The notes: generated by a model from the letters alone, not told the origin. A DNA stretch of 64,000 bases from Pseudomonadota bacterium (GCA_020161365.1 JAIUNU010000008.1:124001-188000); one strand, 5' to 3'. Numbered from the stretch's first letter, positions 36,798-46,531 are shown. Numbers and translations are program-made.

Positions 36798-37598
36798 ATG
36801 AGTCTTCTTGCTCGTCTGGCGCCGCATTTGCCTTACATCCGCCGCTACGCTCGCGCCCTGACAGGCGACCAGACGACCGGCGACCACTATGTCCGCGTCG
36901 CGCTGGAGGCCCTGGCCGCCGGCGAGTTGTCGCTGGACGCCGATCTGTCGCCCCGCGTGGCGCTGTATCGGGTGTTCCATGCCATCTGGCTGAGCTCCGG
37001 CGCCCAGCTTGAGGCCCGCCGCGACGAGGCCTCGCTGACCAGCGATGACGCCGCCCAGCGCCTGATGCGCATTGCGCCGCGCTCGCGCCAGGCGTTCCTC
37101 CTAACGGCTCTTGAGGGCTTCACGCCCACCGAAGCCGCCCAGATCCTGGACTGCGACTTCGGCGAGGTCGAACGCCTGATCGCCGACGCCCAGGCCGAGA
37201 TAGACGCCGAACTGGCGACCGAAGTCCTGATCATCGAGGACGAGCCGGTCATCGCCGCCGATATCGAGGCCCTAGTCCGCGAGCTCGGTCACGAAGTCAC
37301 CGACATCGCCGCCACGCGGGGTGAGGCTCTGGAGGCGGTCGCGCGCCGCACGCCCGGCCTCGTCCTGGCCGACATCCAGCTGGCCGACGGCTCGTCGGGC
37401 ATCGACGCGGTCAAGGACATCCTGGGCCGCATGGACGTGCCGGTGATCTTCATCACCGCCTTCCCCGAACGCCTGCTGACCGGCGAGCGTCCCGAGCCGA
37501 CCTTCCTGATCACCAAGCCGTTCCAGCCGGAGACGGTGAAGGCGGCGATCGGTCAGGCGCTGTTCTTCCATCCGCGTCGCACCCGCAAGGCGGCCTGA
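36798..37598 (+). CDS. phyR: Anti-anti-sigma response regulator PhyR
   Basis: This 266-residue protein fuses an N-terminal sigma-like domain to a C-terminal receiver. The sigma-like part (residues 1-135) has LARLAPHLPYIRRYARALTGDQTTGD and a region-4-like stretch ALEGFTPTEAAQILDCDFGEVERLI. The receiver has the acidic pair IIEDEP, the acceptor Asp192 in LVLADIQLADGSSG, and TAFPERL and KPF motifs. Phosphorylation by PhyK opens the protein so that the sigma-like part binds NepR and frees SigT. Orientation is divergent from nepR, as expected. A strong terminator follows. Confidence 0.96.
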   Translation: MSLLARLAPHLPYIRRYARALTGDQTTGDHYVRVALEALAAGELSLDADLSPRVALYRVFHAIWLSSGAQLEARRDEASLTSDDAAQRLMRIAPRSRQAFLLTALEGFTPTEAAQILDCDFGEVERLIADAQAEIDAELATEVLIIEDEPVIAADIEALVRELGHEVTDIAATRGEALEAVARRTPGLVLADIQLADGSSGIDAVKDILGRMDVPVIFITAFPERLLTGERPEPTFLITKPFQPETVKAAIGQALFFHPRRTRKAA

Positions 37599-37624
37599 AA
37601 GTCTTAAGACCGCCTGCTCACGGA

Positions 37625-37657
37625 AACGGCCTCCCACTAGGGAGGCCGTTTTTCTTT
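37625..37657 (+). terminator. Intrinsic terminator of phyR
   Basis: AACGGCCTCCC-ACTA-GGGAGGCCGTT is a perfect 11-bp stem followed by TTTCTTT. It lies 27 bases after the phyR stop and just before the end of the convergent lipocalin gene. Confidence 0.92.
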
Positions 37658-37677
37658 GGGAGCCTTGGCGCGTCCGA

Positions 37678-38223
37678 TCAGCGCGGCGGCTGCTTGGTCG
37701 GCCGAAGCATGCCGACATCATAGCCCAGCGCCTTGGCGCGCGCGATCAGCGCCGTCCGATCCGCGTCGGTCGGGGGCTGACGCGACAGAAGCCACAGATA
37801 GCGGCCAGACCCTTCGCCGACGATCGCCCAGCTGTAGTCGTCGGCATGGTCCATGATCCAATAGTCGCCGAAGAACGGACCAAAGAAGCTGACCTTCAGC
37901 TTGGCGTTGGTCGTGGTGTCGACGACCTTGGCCTTGCCCTCGGCGGTCCGGACCGGCCCGTCGACGGCATCCTGGCGGCACGTGTTGAGGACGCGGATGA
38001 ACCCGTCTGGGCGCTTGGAATACTCGGCGGTGACGCCCTCGCAACCCTTCTGGAATCGCATGTCGTAGCGGGCCACCTCGTACCACTTGCCCAGATAGCG
38101 ATCGAGCTCGACCGCCTTGGCCGGCTGCGGTGGGTTGGGGTTGCCGACCGGCCCGGAGGCGCACGCGCCCAGGGTCGTGGCCAGCGACAGAACGAGGGGC
38201 AGGGCGAGCAGCGACGTGCGCAT
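37678..38223 (-). CDS. blc: Bacterial lipocalin (Blc-type outer-membrane lipoprotein)
   Basis: This 181-residue protein has a lipoprotein signal with lipobox LGAC (Cys21). The lipocalin signature motifs are LDRYLGKWYEVARYDMRFQKGCEGVTAEY, the middle DYWIMDHADDYSWAIVGEG and the terminal YLWLLSRQP, which match Blc. Blc binds fatty acids or lysophospholipids at the outer membrane and in E. coli is RpoS-dependent. The gene lies next to phyR, and a candidate sigmaT promoter is found about 80 bases upstream. That suggests stress control here too. Confidence 0.9.
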   Translation of the reverse strand: MRTSLLALPLVLSLATTLGACASGPVGNPNPPQPAKAVELDRYLGKWYEVARYDMRFQKGCEGVTAEYSKRPDGFIRVLNTCRQDAVDGPVRTAEGKAKVVDTTTNAKLKVSFFGPFFGDYWIMDHADDYSWAIVGEGSGRYLWLLSRQPPTDADRTALIARAKALGYDVGMLRPTKQPPR

Positions 38224-38303
38224 GGAACCTCCGGAAATCTCGCCTGACGGTACGCGCGGAGAGGTCCGGCGGATGACGCATCGTGCGGAAAAGAGAAGGC
38301 CAG

Positions 38304-38329
38304 AACGACAACCGCCCCGCCGGGGTTCC
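38304..38329 (-). promoter_or_regulatory. Candidate sigmaT promoter for the lipocalin gene
   Basis: On the minus strand, GGAAC-N17-CGTT (with C after GGAAC) lies about 80 bases upstream of the lipocalin start. Its -35 overlaps the hairpin of the upstream diiron gene, which may be coincidence. Confidence 0.45.
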
Positions 38330-38339
38330 GGCGGGGCGG
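38312..38339 (-). terminator. Hairpin after the diiron protein gene
   Basis: CCGCCCCGCCGG-GGTT-CCGGCGGGGCGG is a perfect 12-bp stem 28 bases after the stop codon. There is no U-tract. It overlaps the candidate lipocalin promoter. Confidence 0.6.
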
Positions 38340-38366
38340 CGCGACGTCGGGAGGTGTGGGCGCCTC

Positions 38367-39494
38367 TTACTCGGCCGCGATGCTGACCGGCGCGACCGGC
38401 CGATCCTTGAAGTTGATGGCCTGCAGGTAGCGGATGCCTTCCTCGGCGATGTCGTCGCCGACCATCCGCTCGCCTTCGCTCTTCAGCTCGGCCAGGTCCA
38501 CGTACATGGCGTAGAAGGCCTTGGTGCGGTCGGTGATGATGCCGGCGTTCAGCAGCGTCTTGACCAGCACCCGGAAGATGTTGGTCTGCTCCTTCATGTT
38601 TTCCCGACGCACGTCGTCGGTCATGATCTTCCCATACTCCTCGACCACCTTGTCGGGATCCAGGCCGAACTCGCGGTAGAGATCCAGCTGCTGGTGCGGG
38701 GAGACTAGGTTGAACAGCAGGGTCTGGAAGCAGTGCGCCGCCCAGTCCTCGATGATCGCGTGCTCTTCGGGCGACAGCTTGGGCACGGTGCGGTCGGCCC
38801 AGATCTTCCCGAACTTGTGGTGGAAAGCCTCGTCGGTCATCACCAGCTGCAGCAGCTTCTTGCCGACCGGGTCATTGATGTTGTTGTAGAAGGTGGCGAA
38901 GGCGCCCATGGCCAGGCCCTCGACCAGCATCTGCATCCCGATGATCTTCTTGTAGACCTCGGGCGAGCCGATGATCTCGACCAGCAGGGTCTTCAGGGCC
39001 GGGCCGCACTCGACCGGACGACCCCAGCGCGCCTTGATATACTTGGCGAAGGCCGTGACGTGGCGGGCCTCTTCGCGGGTCTGGTTGGCGGCGTACTCCT
39101 GGGCGCCCTGGTCCTTCAGCACGTGGCACAGGCTGGCCGACAGGTTCAGCGCGCCCTGCTCGCCGTGCAGGATCGACGAGAAGTTCCGCAGCACCGACTG
39201 GTTGATGAACCGGACGCGCTGCTTGGGGTCCGACAGATGGTTCGAGACATAGTCGGTCGACAGGGCGATGACCATCTCCTCGGGAACCAGCGGCTGGTTC
39301 TCCATGTCGAACGGCTCGTCGAAATCGATATAGGCCTTGTCCAGCGGATCCCAGAAGTGGTCATGGGTCGCGGAGATGATCTTGTCGAACGCGGTCGAGC
39401 GGTTGTTGTACCGGTCGAGTTCGAGCATCGACTCGAAGTCGTCCGGCGCCACCGCGTCGTACATGGCGTCCTTGGTGATGTTCTTGTCCGTCAT
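38367..39494 (-). CDS. Ferritin-like diiron protein
   Basis: This 375-residue protein has an all-helical ferritin-like fold with carboxylate/histidine ligands spaced as in class I diiron proteins. The first set is ILHGEQGALN and NQTREEARHVTAFAKYIKARWG; the second set is MLVEGLAMGAFATFYN and VMTDEAFHHKFGKIWADR. There is no signal peptide. The pattern is closer to ribonucleotide-reductase-like and AurF-like oxygenases than to storage ferritins, so an O2-dependent oxidation is plausible. The substrate is unknown. A FNR/FixK box lies about 100 bases upstream, which implies oxygen control. Confidence 0.82.
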   Translation of the reverse strand: MTDKNITKDAMYDAVAPDDFESMLELDRYNNRSTAFDKIISATHDHFWDPLDKAYIDFDEPFDMENQPLVPEEMVIALSTDYVSNHLSDPKQRVRFINQSVLRNFSSILHGEQGALNLSASLCHVLKDQGAQEYAANQTREEARHVTAFAKYIKARWGRPVECGPALKTLLVEIIGSPEVYKKIIGMQMLVEGLAMGAFATFYNNINDPVGKKLLQLVMTDEAFHHKFGKIWADRTVPKLSPEEHAIIEDWAAHCFQTLLFNLVSPHQQLDLYREFGLDPDKVVEEYGKIMTDDVRRENMKEQTNIFRVLVKTLLNAGIITDRTKAFYAMYVDLAELKSEGERMVGDDIAEEGIRYLQAINFKDRPVAPVSIAAE

Positions 39495-39592
39495 GGCGGC
39501 GCTCCCTAATTCGGCCGATCGACTGGGATGTGGGCTCGCCGAGGCCCGTCTTGCGCAGGCCTTCGGCTATCTAAACAGTGTCAACTCAAGAC

Positions 39593-39606
39593 TTGATCGC
39601 GGTCAA
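39593..39606. promoter_or_regulatory. FNR/FixK box shared by the diiron and sirtuin genes
   Basis: TTGATCGCGGTCAA is a palindromic match to TTGAY-N4-RTCAA, the binding site of CRP/FNR-type regulators such as FixK. Its centre is about 105 bases from the diiron start and 60 bases from the sirtuin ATG. Confidence 0.7.
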
Positions 39607-39659
39607 ATGAAAAATGACGCCGCCGTCAGGTTCGCGCGACAGGGGTAATCGGAGTGACC

Positions 39660-40364
39660 ATGAACGTGTTCGTTCTGACGGGGGCCGGCGTCTCGGCCGA
39701 GAGCGGTCTGGGCACCTTCCGCGACAAGGACGGCGTCTGGACGAAATATGACCTGAACGAGGTCGCGACCCCGCAAGGCTTCGCCCGTAATCCGGCCCTG
39801 GTGCGCGATTTCTACAACGCCCGCAGCGCCAACCTCGTAGAGGCCCGGCCGAACGCCGCGCACGACGCCCTGGCGCGCCTGGAGGCGGGCCTGGCCGAAC
39901 GGGGCGGGACGCTGTTTCTCTGCACCCAGAACGTCGACGACCTGCATGAGAAGGCCGGCTGCCGGCGAGTCGTCCACATGCACGGCGAGCTGGCCGTCAC
40001 GCGCTGTCATCACTGCGAGGCGACCTGGCCAGACGCGGGGCCGCTATCGCCCGACACCGTCTGCGCCGCCTGCGGACGCGACGGCGGCGCCCGGCCTCAT
40101 GTGGTCTGGTTCGGCGAGGTTCCGCTGTTCATGGACGAGATCGAGGACGCCCTCTCGCGCGCCGACCTCTTCGTCTCGATCGGCACCTCAGGCTCGGTCT
40201 ATCCGGCGGCGGGCTTTGTCAGCGAGGCGCGGGCGATGGGGATCGCCACCTGCGAGATCAATCTTGAGCCCTCGGCCAACGCCTATGTCTTCGACGAGAA
40301 ACTCTACGGCCCCGCCACCGAGGTCGTGCCGGCCTGGGTGGAGCGGCTGCTGGCCAAACTCTAG
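39660..40364 (+). CDS. cobB: NAD-dependent protein deacylase (sirtuin, CobB/Sir2)
   Basis: I choose the ATG at 39660, with GGAG six bases before it; a GTG lies two codons earlier. The 234-residue protein has the Rossmann motif VLTGAGVSAESGLGTFRDKDGVW, the catalytic histidine loop TQNVDDLHEKAGCRRVVHMHGEL, the zinc site (CHHCEATW and CAACGRDG) and the NAD motif VVWFGEVP, then SIGTSG. The Y-x-x-R pair in FYNARSANL is the class III feature that favours succinyl or other acidic acyl groups. It may link NAD status to enzyme acylation. The gene is divergent from the diiron gene over an FNR-type box. Confidence 0.93.
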   Translation: MNVFVLTGAGVSAESGLGTFRDKDGVWTKYDLNEVATPQGFARNPALVRDFYNARSANLVEARPNAAHDALARLEAGLAERGGTLFLCTQNVDDLHEKAGCRRVVHMHGELAVTRCHHCEATWPDAGPLSPDTVCAACGRDGGARPHVVWFGEVPLFMDEIEDALSRADLFVSIGTSGSVYPAAGFVSEARAMGIATCEINLEPSANAYVFDEKLYGPATEVVPAWVERLLAKL

Positions 40365-40984
40365 GCCAGCCGTGCCACGCCCCATTCGCACCAGCCCAGA
40401 GGGCGGGGGGTCTTGGGCATGTAGCGCTGTTCGACCTCGTTCAGGTGGAACCCCGCCGCCGCGACGGCGCTGGCGACCGGACGCGTCAGGTGGCACCCGC
40501 CGGCCATCCGCTTCCACAGCGGCTCCAGGCGACGCTGCCAACGTGAGACCTCGGCGTCGGGCGACAGGCCATGCTCGCAGAACAGGAAACGTCCGTTGGG
40601 GCGCAGCACCCGCCGCGCCTCGGCCAAGACCGCTGTCGGCGACTGCACCGAGCACAGGGTGAAGGTGCAGAGCACGGTGTCGAAGCTGGCGTCGGCGAGC
40701 GGAAGACGCTCGGCCTCGCCGGCCTGGATGTCGACAACAAGGCCGTCTGGACGCGGCGCCTGTCCGGCGATCGCCCGCAGCTCTGGCGAGGGATCAACGC
40801 CCGTCACCCGCGTGGTCTTGGCCGGGTCATAGTAGGCGAGGTTGAGGCCGCCGCCGATCCCCAGCTCCAGTACCTCGCCCTCGGCGCGCGGGGCGACGCG
40901 ACGTCGCTGGGCCTGGATCGCCGGCGCGCCGCAGGCGCAGCACAACAGCTTCGGCAGGATATTGCGCTCGTACCAGCTGGCCAT
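40361..40984 (-). CDS. Class I SAM-dependent methyltransferase
   Basis: This 207-residue protein has the SAM-binding signature VLELGIGGGLNLAYYD, the acidic loop VTGVDPSPEL, the post-I motif AEAERLPLADASFDTVLCTFTLCSV and the EARRVLRPNGRFLFCEHG motif of the ubiE/methyltransferase-11 type. A CxxC pair near the start (LLCCACGAP) may be structural. Its end overlaps the stop of the sirtuin gene by 4 bases (convergent). The substrate is unknown. Confidence 0.85.
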   Translation of the reverse strand: MASWYERNILPKLLCCACGAPAIQAQRRRVAPRAEGEVLELGIGGGLNLAYYDPAKTTRVTGVDPSPELRAIAGQAPRPDGLVVDIQAGEAERLPLADASFDTVLCTFTLCSVQSPTAVLAEARRVLRPNGRFLFCEHGLSPDAEVSRWQRRLEPLWKRMAGGCHLTRPVASAVAAAGFHLNEVEQRYMPKTPRPLGWCEWGVARLA

Positions 40985-41046
40985 GTTTGGTCCTCCCCGC
41001 GCAAGGAGAGCGACCCGGCGGGCCTGCGGTCAAGACACCCGGGTGA

Positions 41047-41454
41047 TCAGGCGCGCCCCTCCAGCGCCGCCAGCACCGCCGGCTGCAGGCGCGCCAGCTC
41101 GGCCAGCCGCTCGACCAGCGCCTCGCGGCTGTCCAGGGCCAGGCCATCGCGCAGTCGGGCCATCCGGTCCTTAACCTTGCCAAGATCAGCGGCGTTGGCG
41201 GCGCTGACGACCGCCGCCTGATGCTTGCACGCGCCGAACTTCTCGAAGCCCGGGCAGGTGCAGGTCCCCTCGCCCGCCGGCGCCCACAGCTGGACGACGT
41301 AAAGATCACCGACGCTGCCGGTGACGTGGGCCGTGACCTTGTCGTCCTCGATCGCGACGAGGTCGACCGCGCCCGCCTCGGCCATGGCCACGCCCGTGTC
41401 GAACCAGCGCTCGTCCATGCGTTCGCGCCAGGCTTCGGTGTCGAAGAAGCTCAT
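41047..41454 (-). CDS. SWIM zinc-finger protein
   Basis: From the ATG at 41454 the product is 135 residues. The zinc motif C-x-C-x8-C-x-H (CTCPGFEKFGACKH) is in the middle, after a strand pair (ITAHVTGSVGDLYVVQLW-like). Downstream the protein is helical and Ala/Leu-rich. SWIM domains bind DNA or protein in varied settings. Its ATG overlaps the stop of the upstream metallopeptidase gene (ATGA), so they are co-translated. I give no specific role. Confidence 0.85.
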   Translation of the reverse strand: MSFFDTEAWRERMDERWFDTGVAMAEAGAVDLVAIEDDKVTAHVTGSVGDLYVVQLWAPAGEGTCTCPGFEKFGACKHQAAVVSAANAADLGKVKDRMARLRDGLALDSREALVERLAELARLQPAVLAALEGRA

Positions 41455-41852
41455 GCCTCGTCCTCGATGCGGTGGATGTCGTCGTCCGACAGGCCAAAAT
41501 GGTGGCCGATCTCGTGGACCAGCACGTGGGTGATCAGGTCGCCCAGGGTGACGTCGCCGCGTTCGGCCCATTCGTCCAGGATCGGCCGGCGATAGAGAAA
41601 GACCCGAGACGGCTCGGCCCCGAAATCCAGCACCGAGCGGCTGCTCAGATCCACACCCTGATAGAGGCCGGTCAGCTCAAAGGCGTCTTCAATACCGAGG
41701 CTGTCCAGGACCTCTTCGCTGGGAAAGTCATCGACCCGGATGACCACCTCGCCGGCGAGCTGGCGGAATTCGGCGGGCAGGTCGTCGAAGGCCTGCTTGG
41801 CCAGGAGGGCGAAATCGTCGAGCGACGGGGCGAGGCGATCGGACCATGTCAT
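41451..41852 (-). CDS. Metallopeptidase family protein (zincin-like)
   Basis: I start at the ATG giving MTWSDRLAPSLDDFALLAKQAFDDLP, which yields 133 residues. The motif HVLVHEIGHHFGLSDDDIH carries the zincin HExxH with a third ligand downstream. The preceding part (GEVVIRVDDFPSEEVLD, ELTGLYQGVDL) has the domain typical of this small family of putative neutral zinc peptidases. The longer frame adds a basic leader without support. It overlaps the SWIM gene. Substrate unknown. Confidence 0.85.
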   Translation of the reverse strand: MTWSDRLAPSLDDFALLAKQAFDDLPAEFRQLAGEVVIRVDDFPSEEVLDSLGIEDAFELTGLYQGVDLSSRSVLDFGAEPSRVFLYRRPILDEWAERGDVTLGDLITHVLVHEIGHHFGLSDDDIHRIEDEA

Positions 41853-41995
41853 CAGGTTCACATAGAGCGATTGGCGGTGATCGCCATAGGCTCGCCCTCT
41901 TCTCAGGCGACAGATCGGCCGTCGCAACGCAGAAAACGCGACCGAGGGCCACACCCGAGCTTGATCGCCCTCTGGTCACGGCTCGACTAATCTGG

Positions 41996-42006
41996 GATTC
42001 TGATTC
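41996..42006. promoter_or_regulatory. Paired CcrM methylation sites (GANTC) upstream of divL
   Basis: GATTC at 41996-42000 and again at 42002-42006 lie 30 to 40 bases before the divL ATG. In Caulobacter, GANTC methylation by CcrM together with GcrA changes promoter activity during the cell cycle. Two sites so close are more than chance would give in this GC-rich DNA. Confidence 0.5.
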
Positions 42007-42035
42007 GAGGACCCGCTGGGGTAGCGACGCGCCTG

Positions 42036-44345
42036 ATGACTTCGTACGACCTGATCCTCGCGGCGGCGGCCGGCGCGGTGTGTCTCGCCCTTTCCGTCGC
42101 CCTGTGGTCCCACGGGCAGCGACGGAACCTGGAGGCGCGCATCGCCGCGCTCAAGACGCGCCTGATCCAGCAGGGCGGCTCTGACGACGCCCCGGCCTGG
42201 CTCGACGCCTTCGACACCACCGTGGTCGCGGTCGAAGCCGGCCAGGCCAGTCTGGTCGCCGGCGGCGAAGGCCTGGCGGCGTGCGCCAAGGCGCTGGGCG
42301 CGCCCGCCGAGGTTTCGGCCGTGGTCGCCGCGCTCGGCGACGCCGATCCGAACTACGCCCAGAAGCTATCGGCCCTGTTCGAGCGGGGCGAGCCCTGCGT
42401 GTTCGAGGTGCGCGGCCCCAGCGGCCTCGTCTCGGTCGAAGGTCGCGCCGCCGGCGCCCTGGCCTGGCTTCGCCTGGCGCCGATCGACCGCGCGGACTCG
42501 GGCCTGCCCACCGCCGCCCGCTTCGCCGCTTTCGTCGACAGCGTCGTCGAGCCCTGCTGGATCGCCGGCGCCGACGGCCAGGCGATCTGGGGCAACGCCG
42601 CCTTCGTACGCGCCGTGGGCGCGGGCTCAGCTCAGGGCTCGGCCCTGGCCGGCAAGAGTTTCGATCGCGGCGCCGACGCCGTGGTCGTCGAAGCCGCCAG
42701 CAAGGGCGAGCGCCGCGAGGCGCTGCGCTGGATCAATGTCGAGGGCCGTCGCCGCGCGTTCCGCCTGTCGGCCCAGCCGCTGGACGGCGGCGGCGTGGGC
42801 GTGTTCTGCGCCGACGTGACCGAGATTGAGGACGTCCGCGACGCCTTCAAAAAGCACGTCGAGGCCCACGACGAGACGCTGAACCACATCGCCGAGGCCG
42901 TGGCGATCTTCAGCCAGACGCGTCGCCTGTCGTATCACAACACCGCCTTCGCCGAGCTCTGGGGCCTGGAGCCGGCGTGGCTGGCCGACCGCCCGACCCA
43001 CGGCGAGGTGCTGGATCGCCTGCGCCAGCGCCGCCGCCTGCCCGAGACCATCGACTACGCCGGTTGGAAGGCCGCCGAACTGGCCCGCTACGAGCATCTC
43101 GGCCCGCAGGCCGACGACCTGTGGGACCTGCCCGACGGCCGCACGCTGAAGGTCGTCCGCCAGCCGCACCCGCTGGGCGGCATGCTGCTGATCTATTCCG
43201 ACATCACCGGCGAGCTGCGCCTGAAGGCCCAGTACAACGCCCTGATCCAGGTGCAGCAGGCCACGCTCGACAAGCTGAACGACGCCGTCGCCGTGTTCGG
43301 CTCGGACGGCCGGCTGCGCCTGCACAACGAAGCCTTCGAGACCTTCTGGAACGTCACCCCGCACGCCCTGGAGGCGGCGGGCGACTTCGAGGGCGTGGTC
43401 GAGCTGTGCGTGCCGCGCCTACACGACCTGTCGTTCTGGCGCGAGCTCAAGGGCCGGGTCGCCGATCCTGATCCGCAGATGCGGGCCCCGACCTCGGGCG
43501 AGGTGCGGACCTCCGACAGCCGCATCGTGCTGTACCAGAGCCGGCCGCTGCCCGACGGCGCGACCCTGATCGCCTTCGCCGACGTCACCGACACCCGCGA
43601 CCTGCAAAGCGCCCTGGCGGATCGTTCGGCCGCCCTGGCCGAGGCCGAGCGCCTCAAGCGCGACTTCGTCGGCAACGTCTCCTACGAGCTGCGCACGCCG
43701 CTGACGACCATCATCGGCTATTCCGAACTGCTGGAGCGGGCCGACGGTATCTCGGAACGCGGTCGCAACCACGTGGCCGCCGTGCGCGCCGCCGCCACCC
43801 AGCTGGCCCGCTCGATTGACGACGTGCTGGACATGGCCCAGATCGACGCTGGCGAGATGGCGCTGGAGATCGAGGACATCCGCGTCTCCGACCTCTTGCT
43901 CAACGCCCAGGAGCGCGCGCTGAAGGACGCCCAGTTGGGCGGCGTGACCCTGGCCGTCGAGTGCGACGAGGAGGTCGGCCTGATCCGCGGAGACGGCAAG
44001 CGCCTGGCCCAGACCCTGGACCACCTCGTCGAGAACGCCCTGCGCCAGACCCCGCCCGGCGGCCGGGTCACCCTGTCGGCGCGCCGTGCGCTGGGCGAGG
44101 TGCGGCTGGACGTCTCCGACACTGGCCGGGGCGTACCCTTCCACGTCCAGGCCCACATCTTCGACCGCTTTGTCGGCCGCGATCGTGGTGGCCCGGGCCT
44201 TGGCCTGGCGTTGGTCAAAGCGCTGGTCGAGCTGCACGGCGGCTGGGTGGCGCTGGAGAGCGAGCCGGGCAACGGCTCGACCTTCACCTGCCACCTGCCC
44301 GAAACCCAGCAGCCGGGCGCCATGCAGCCCGAACTGGGGTTCTAG
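42036..44345 (+). CDS. divL: Cell-cycle sensor kinase-like protein DivL
   Basis: This 769-residue protein is membrane-anchored (helix near residues 5-27). It has several PAS-like segments (NTAFAELWGLEPAWL, then FGSDGRLRLHNEAFETFWNV) and a full DHp/ATPase core with DFVGNVSYELRTPLTTIIGYSELLERA. The phospho-accepting His is replaced by Tyr at 550, the defining feature of Caulobacter DivL. The ATPase motifs (LVENALRQTPPGG, DTGRGVP, GLGLALVK) are kept. DivL binds phosphorylated or unphosphorylated DivK and steers the kinase/phosphatase balance of CckA, and so CtrA. It sits alone, with two GANTC sites upstream. Confidence 0.97.
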   Translation: MTSYDLILAAAAGAVCLALSVALWSHGQRRNLEARIAALKTRLIQQGGSDDAPAWLDAFDTTVVAVEAGQASLVAGGEGLAACAKALGAPAEVSAVVAALGDADPNYAQKLSALFERGEPCVFEVRGPSGLVSVEGRAAGALAWLRLAPIDRADSGLPTAARFAAFVDSVVEPCWIAGADGQAIWGNAAFVRAVGAGSAQGSALAGKSFDRGADAVVVEAASKGERREALRWINVEGRRRAFRLSAQPLDGGGVGVFCADVTEIEDVRDAFKKHVEAHDETLNHIAEAVAIFSQTRRLSYHNTAFAELWGLEPAWLADRPTHGEVLDRLRQRRRLPETIDYAGWKAAELARYEHLGPQADDLWDLPDGRTLKVVRQPHPLGGMLLIYSDITGELRLKAQYNALIQVQQATLDKLNDAVAVFGSDGRLRLHNEAFETFWNVTPHALEAAGDFEGVVELCVPRLHDLSFWRELKGRVADPDPQMRAPTSGEVRTSDSRIVLYQSRPLPDGATLIAFADVTDTRDLQSALADRSAALAEAERLKRDFVGNVSYELRTPLTTIIGYSELLERADGISERGRNHVAAVRAAATQLARSIDDVLDMAQIDAGEMALEIEDIRVSDLLLNAQERALKDAQLGGVTLAVECDEEVGLIRGDGKRLAQTLDHLVENALRQTPPGGRVTLSARRALGEVRLDVSDTGRGVPFHVQAHIFDRFVGRDRGGPGLGLALVKALVELHGGWVALESEPGNGSTFTCHLPETQQPGAMQPELGF

Positions 44346-45694
<1,349 letters not shown>

Positions 45695-45701
45695 CGCGCC
45701 G

Positions 45702-45726
45702 CCCTTCCCCCGAAAAGGGGGAAGGG
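45702..45726. repeat. Intergenic repeat hairpin after asd
   Basis: CCCTTCCCCC-(GAAAA)-GGGGGAAGGG is a perfect 10-bp palindrome. It belongs to the same G/C-run family as the element at 12501-12620 and may also serve as a terminator, though it lacks a clear U-tract. Confidence 0.6.
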
Positions 45727-45760
45727 AGACCTTCCGCAACAGCTCTGCTAACACCCCGCC

Positions 45761-46531
45761 ATGCTGACCGATCCCTTCTTCTACGCCGTGGCCATCCCCG
45801 CCGTGATCCTGCTGGGTCTGGCCAAGGGCGGCTTTGCGGGGATCGGCGTGGTGGCGGTGCCGTTGATGACCCTGGCGGTGTCGCCGGTGATGGCCGCGTC
45901 GATCACCCTGCCCATCCTGCTGGTCCAGGACGTGGTCAGCGTCTGGTCGTTTCGGAAGAGCTGGGATCGGGGAATCCTGATCCTGATGCTGCCGGCGGCG
46001 GCGGTCGGCATCTTTCTGGGCTGGGCCCTGGCGGCGCTGGTCGATGAGGCCGCCGTCGAGCTGGCGGTCGGCGCGATCTCGGTCGTCTTCGCCCTGCAGC
46101 GTCTGTGGGCCGAGCGGGCGGTCAAGGCCAGCGAGCAGGTCGCGCCGGGCCCGGGCCGCCCCTGGCTGGGCGCGCTGTGCGGCGCGGCGGCGGGCTTCAC
46201 CAGCCAGATCGCTCACGCGGGAGGCCCGCCCTTCCAGATCTATGTCCTGCCCCGGCGGCTGCCGCGCGATGTGTTCATCGGCACCAGCGCCATCTTCTTC
46301 GGCGTGGTCAACTGGATGAAGGTCCCGGCCTACGCGGCTTTGGGACACCTGACGCCGCAGGTGCTGGCCACTGCGGGCGTTCTGCTGCCGCTGGCGATCG
46401 GGTCGACCTGGGCCGGGGTCTGGCTCGTGCGCCGCGTACCGTCGGAGGGCTTCTACAAGGTCATCTACGTGCTGCTGGTGCTGGTCGGCGGCAAGCTGAT
46501 GGTCGACGGCGCCCGCGGCCTTTTGGCCTGA
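45761..46531 (+). CDS. TauE/SafE family sulfite/anion exporter-like membrane protein
   Basis: This 256-residue protein has about eight membrane helices in two repeats. Each begins with a Gly-rich helix: LLGLAKGGFAGIGVVAVPLMTLAV, and AAAGFTSQIAHAGGPPFQIYVLP in the second half. This is the TauE/SafE (UPF0721) pattern. Family members move sulfite, sulfoacetate or other small anions across the inner membrane. No sulfonate pathway gene is nearby, so the substrate is open. Confidence 0.88.
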   Translation: MLTDPFFYAVAIPAVILLGLAKGGFAGIGVVAVPLMTLAVSPVMAASITLPILLVQDVVSVWSFRKSWDRGILILMLPAAAVGIFLGWALAALVDEAAVELAVGAISVVFALQRLWAERAVKASEQVAPGPGRPWLGALCGAAAGFTSQIAHAGGPPFQIYVLPRRLPRDVFIGTSAIFFGVVNWMKVPAYAALGHLTPQVLATAGVLLPLAIGSTWAGVWLVRRVPSEGFYKVIYVLLVLVGGKLMVDGARGLLA

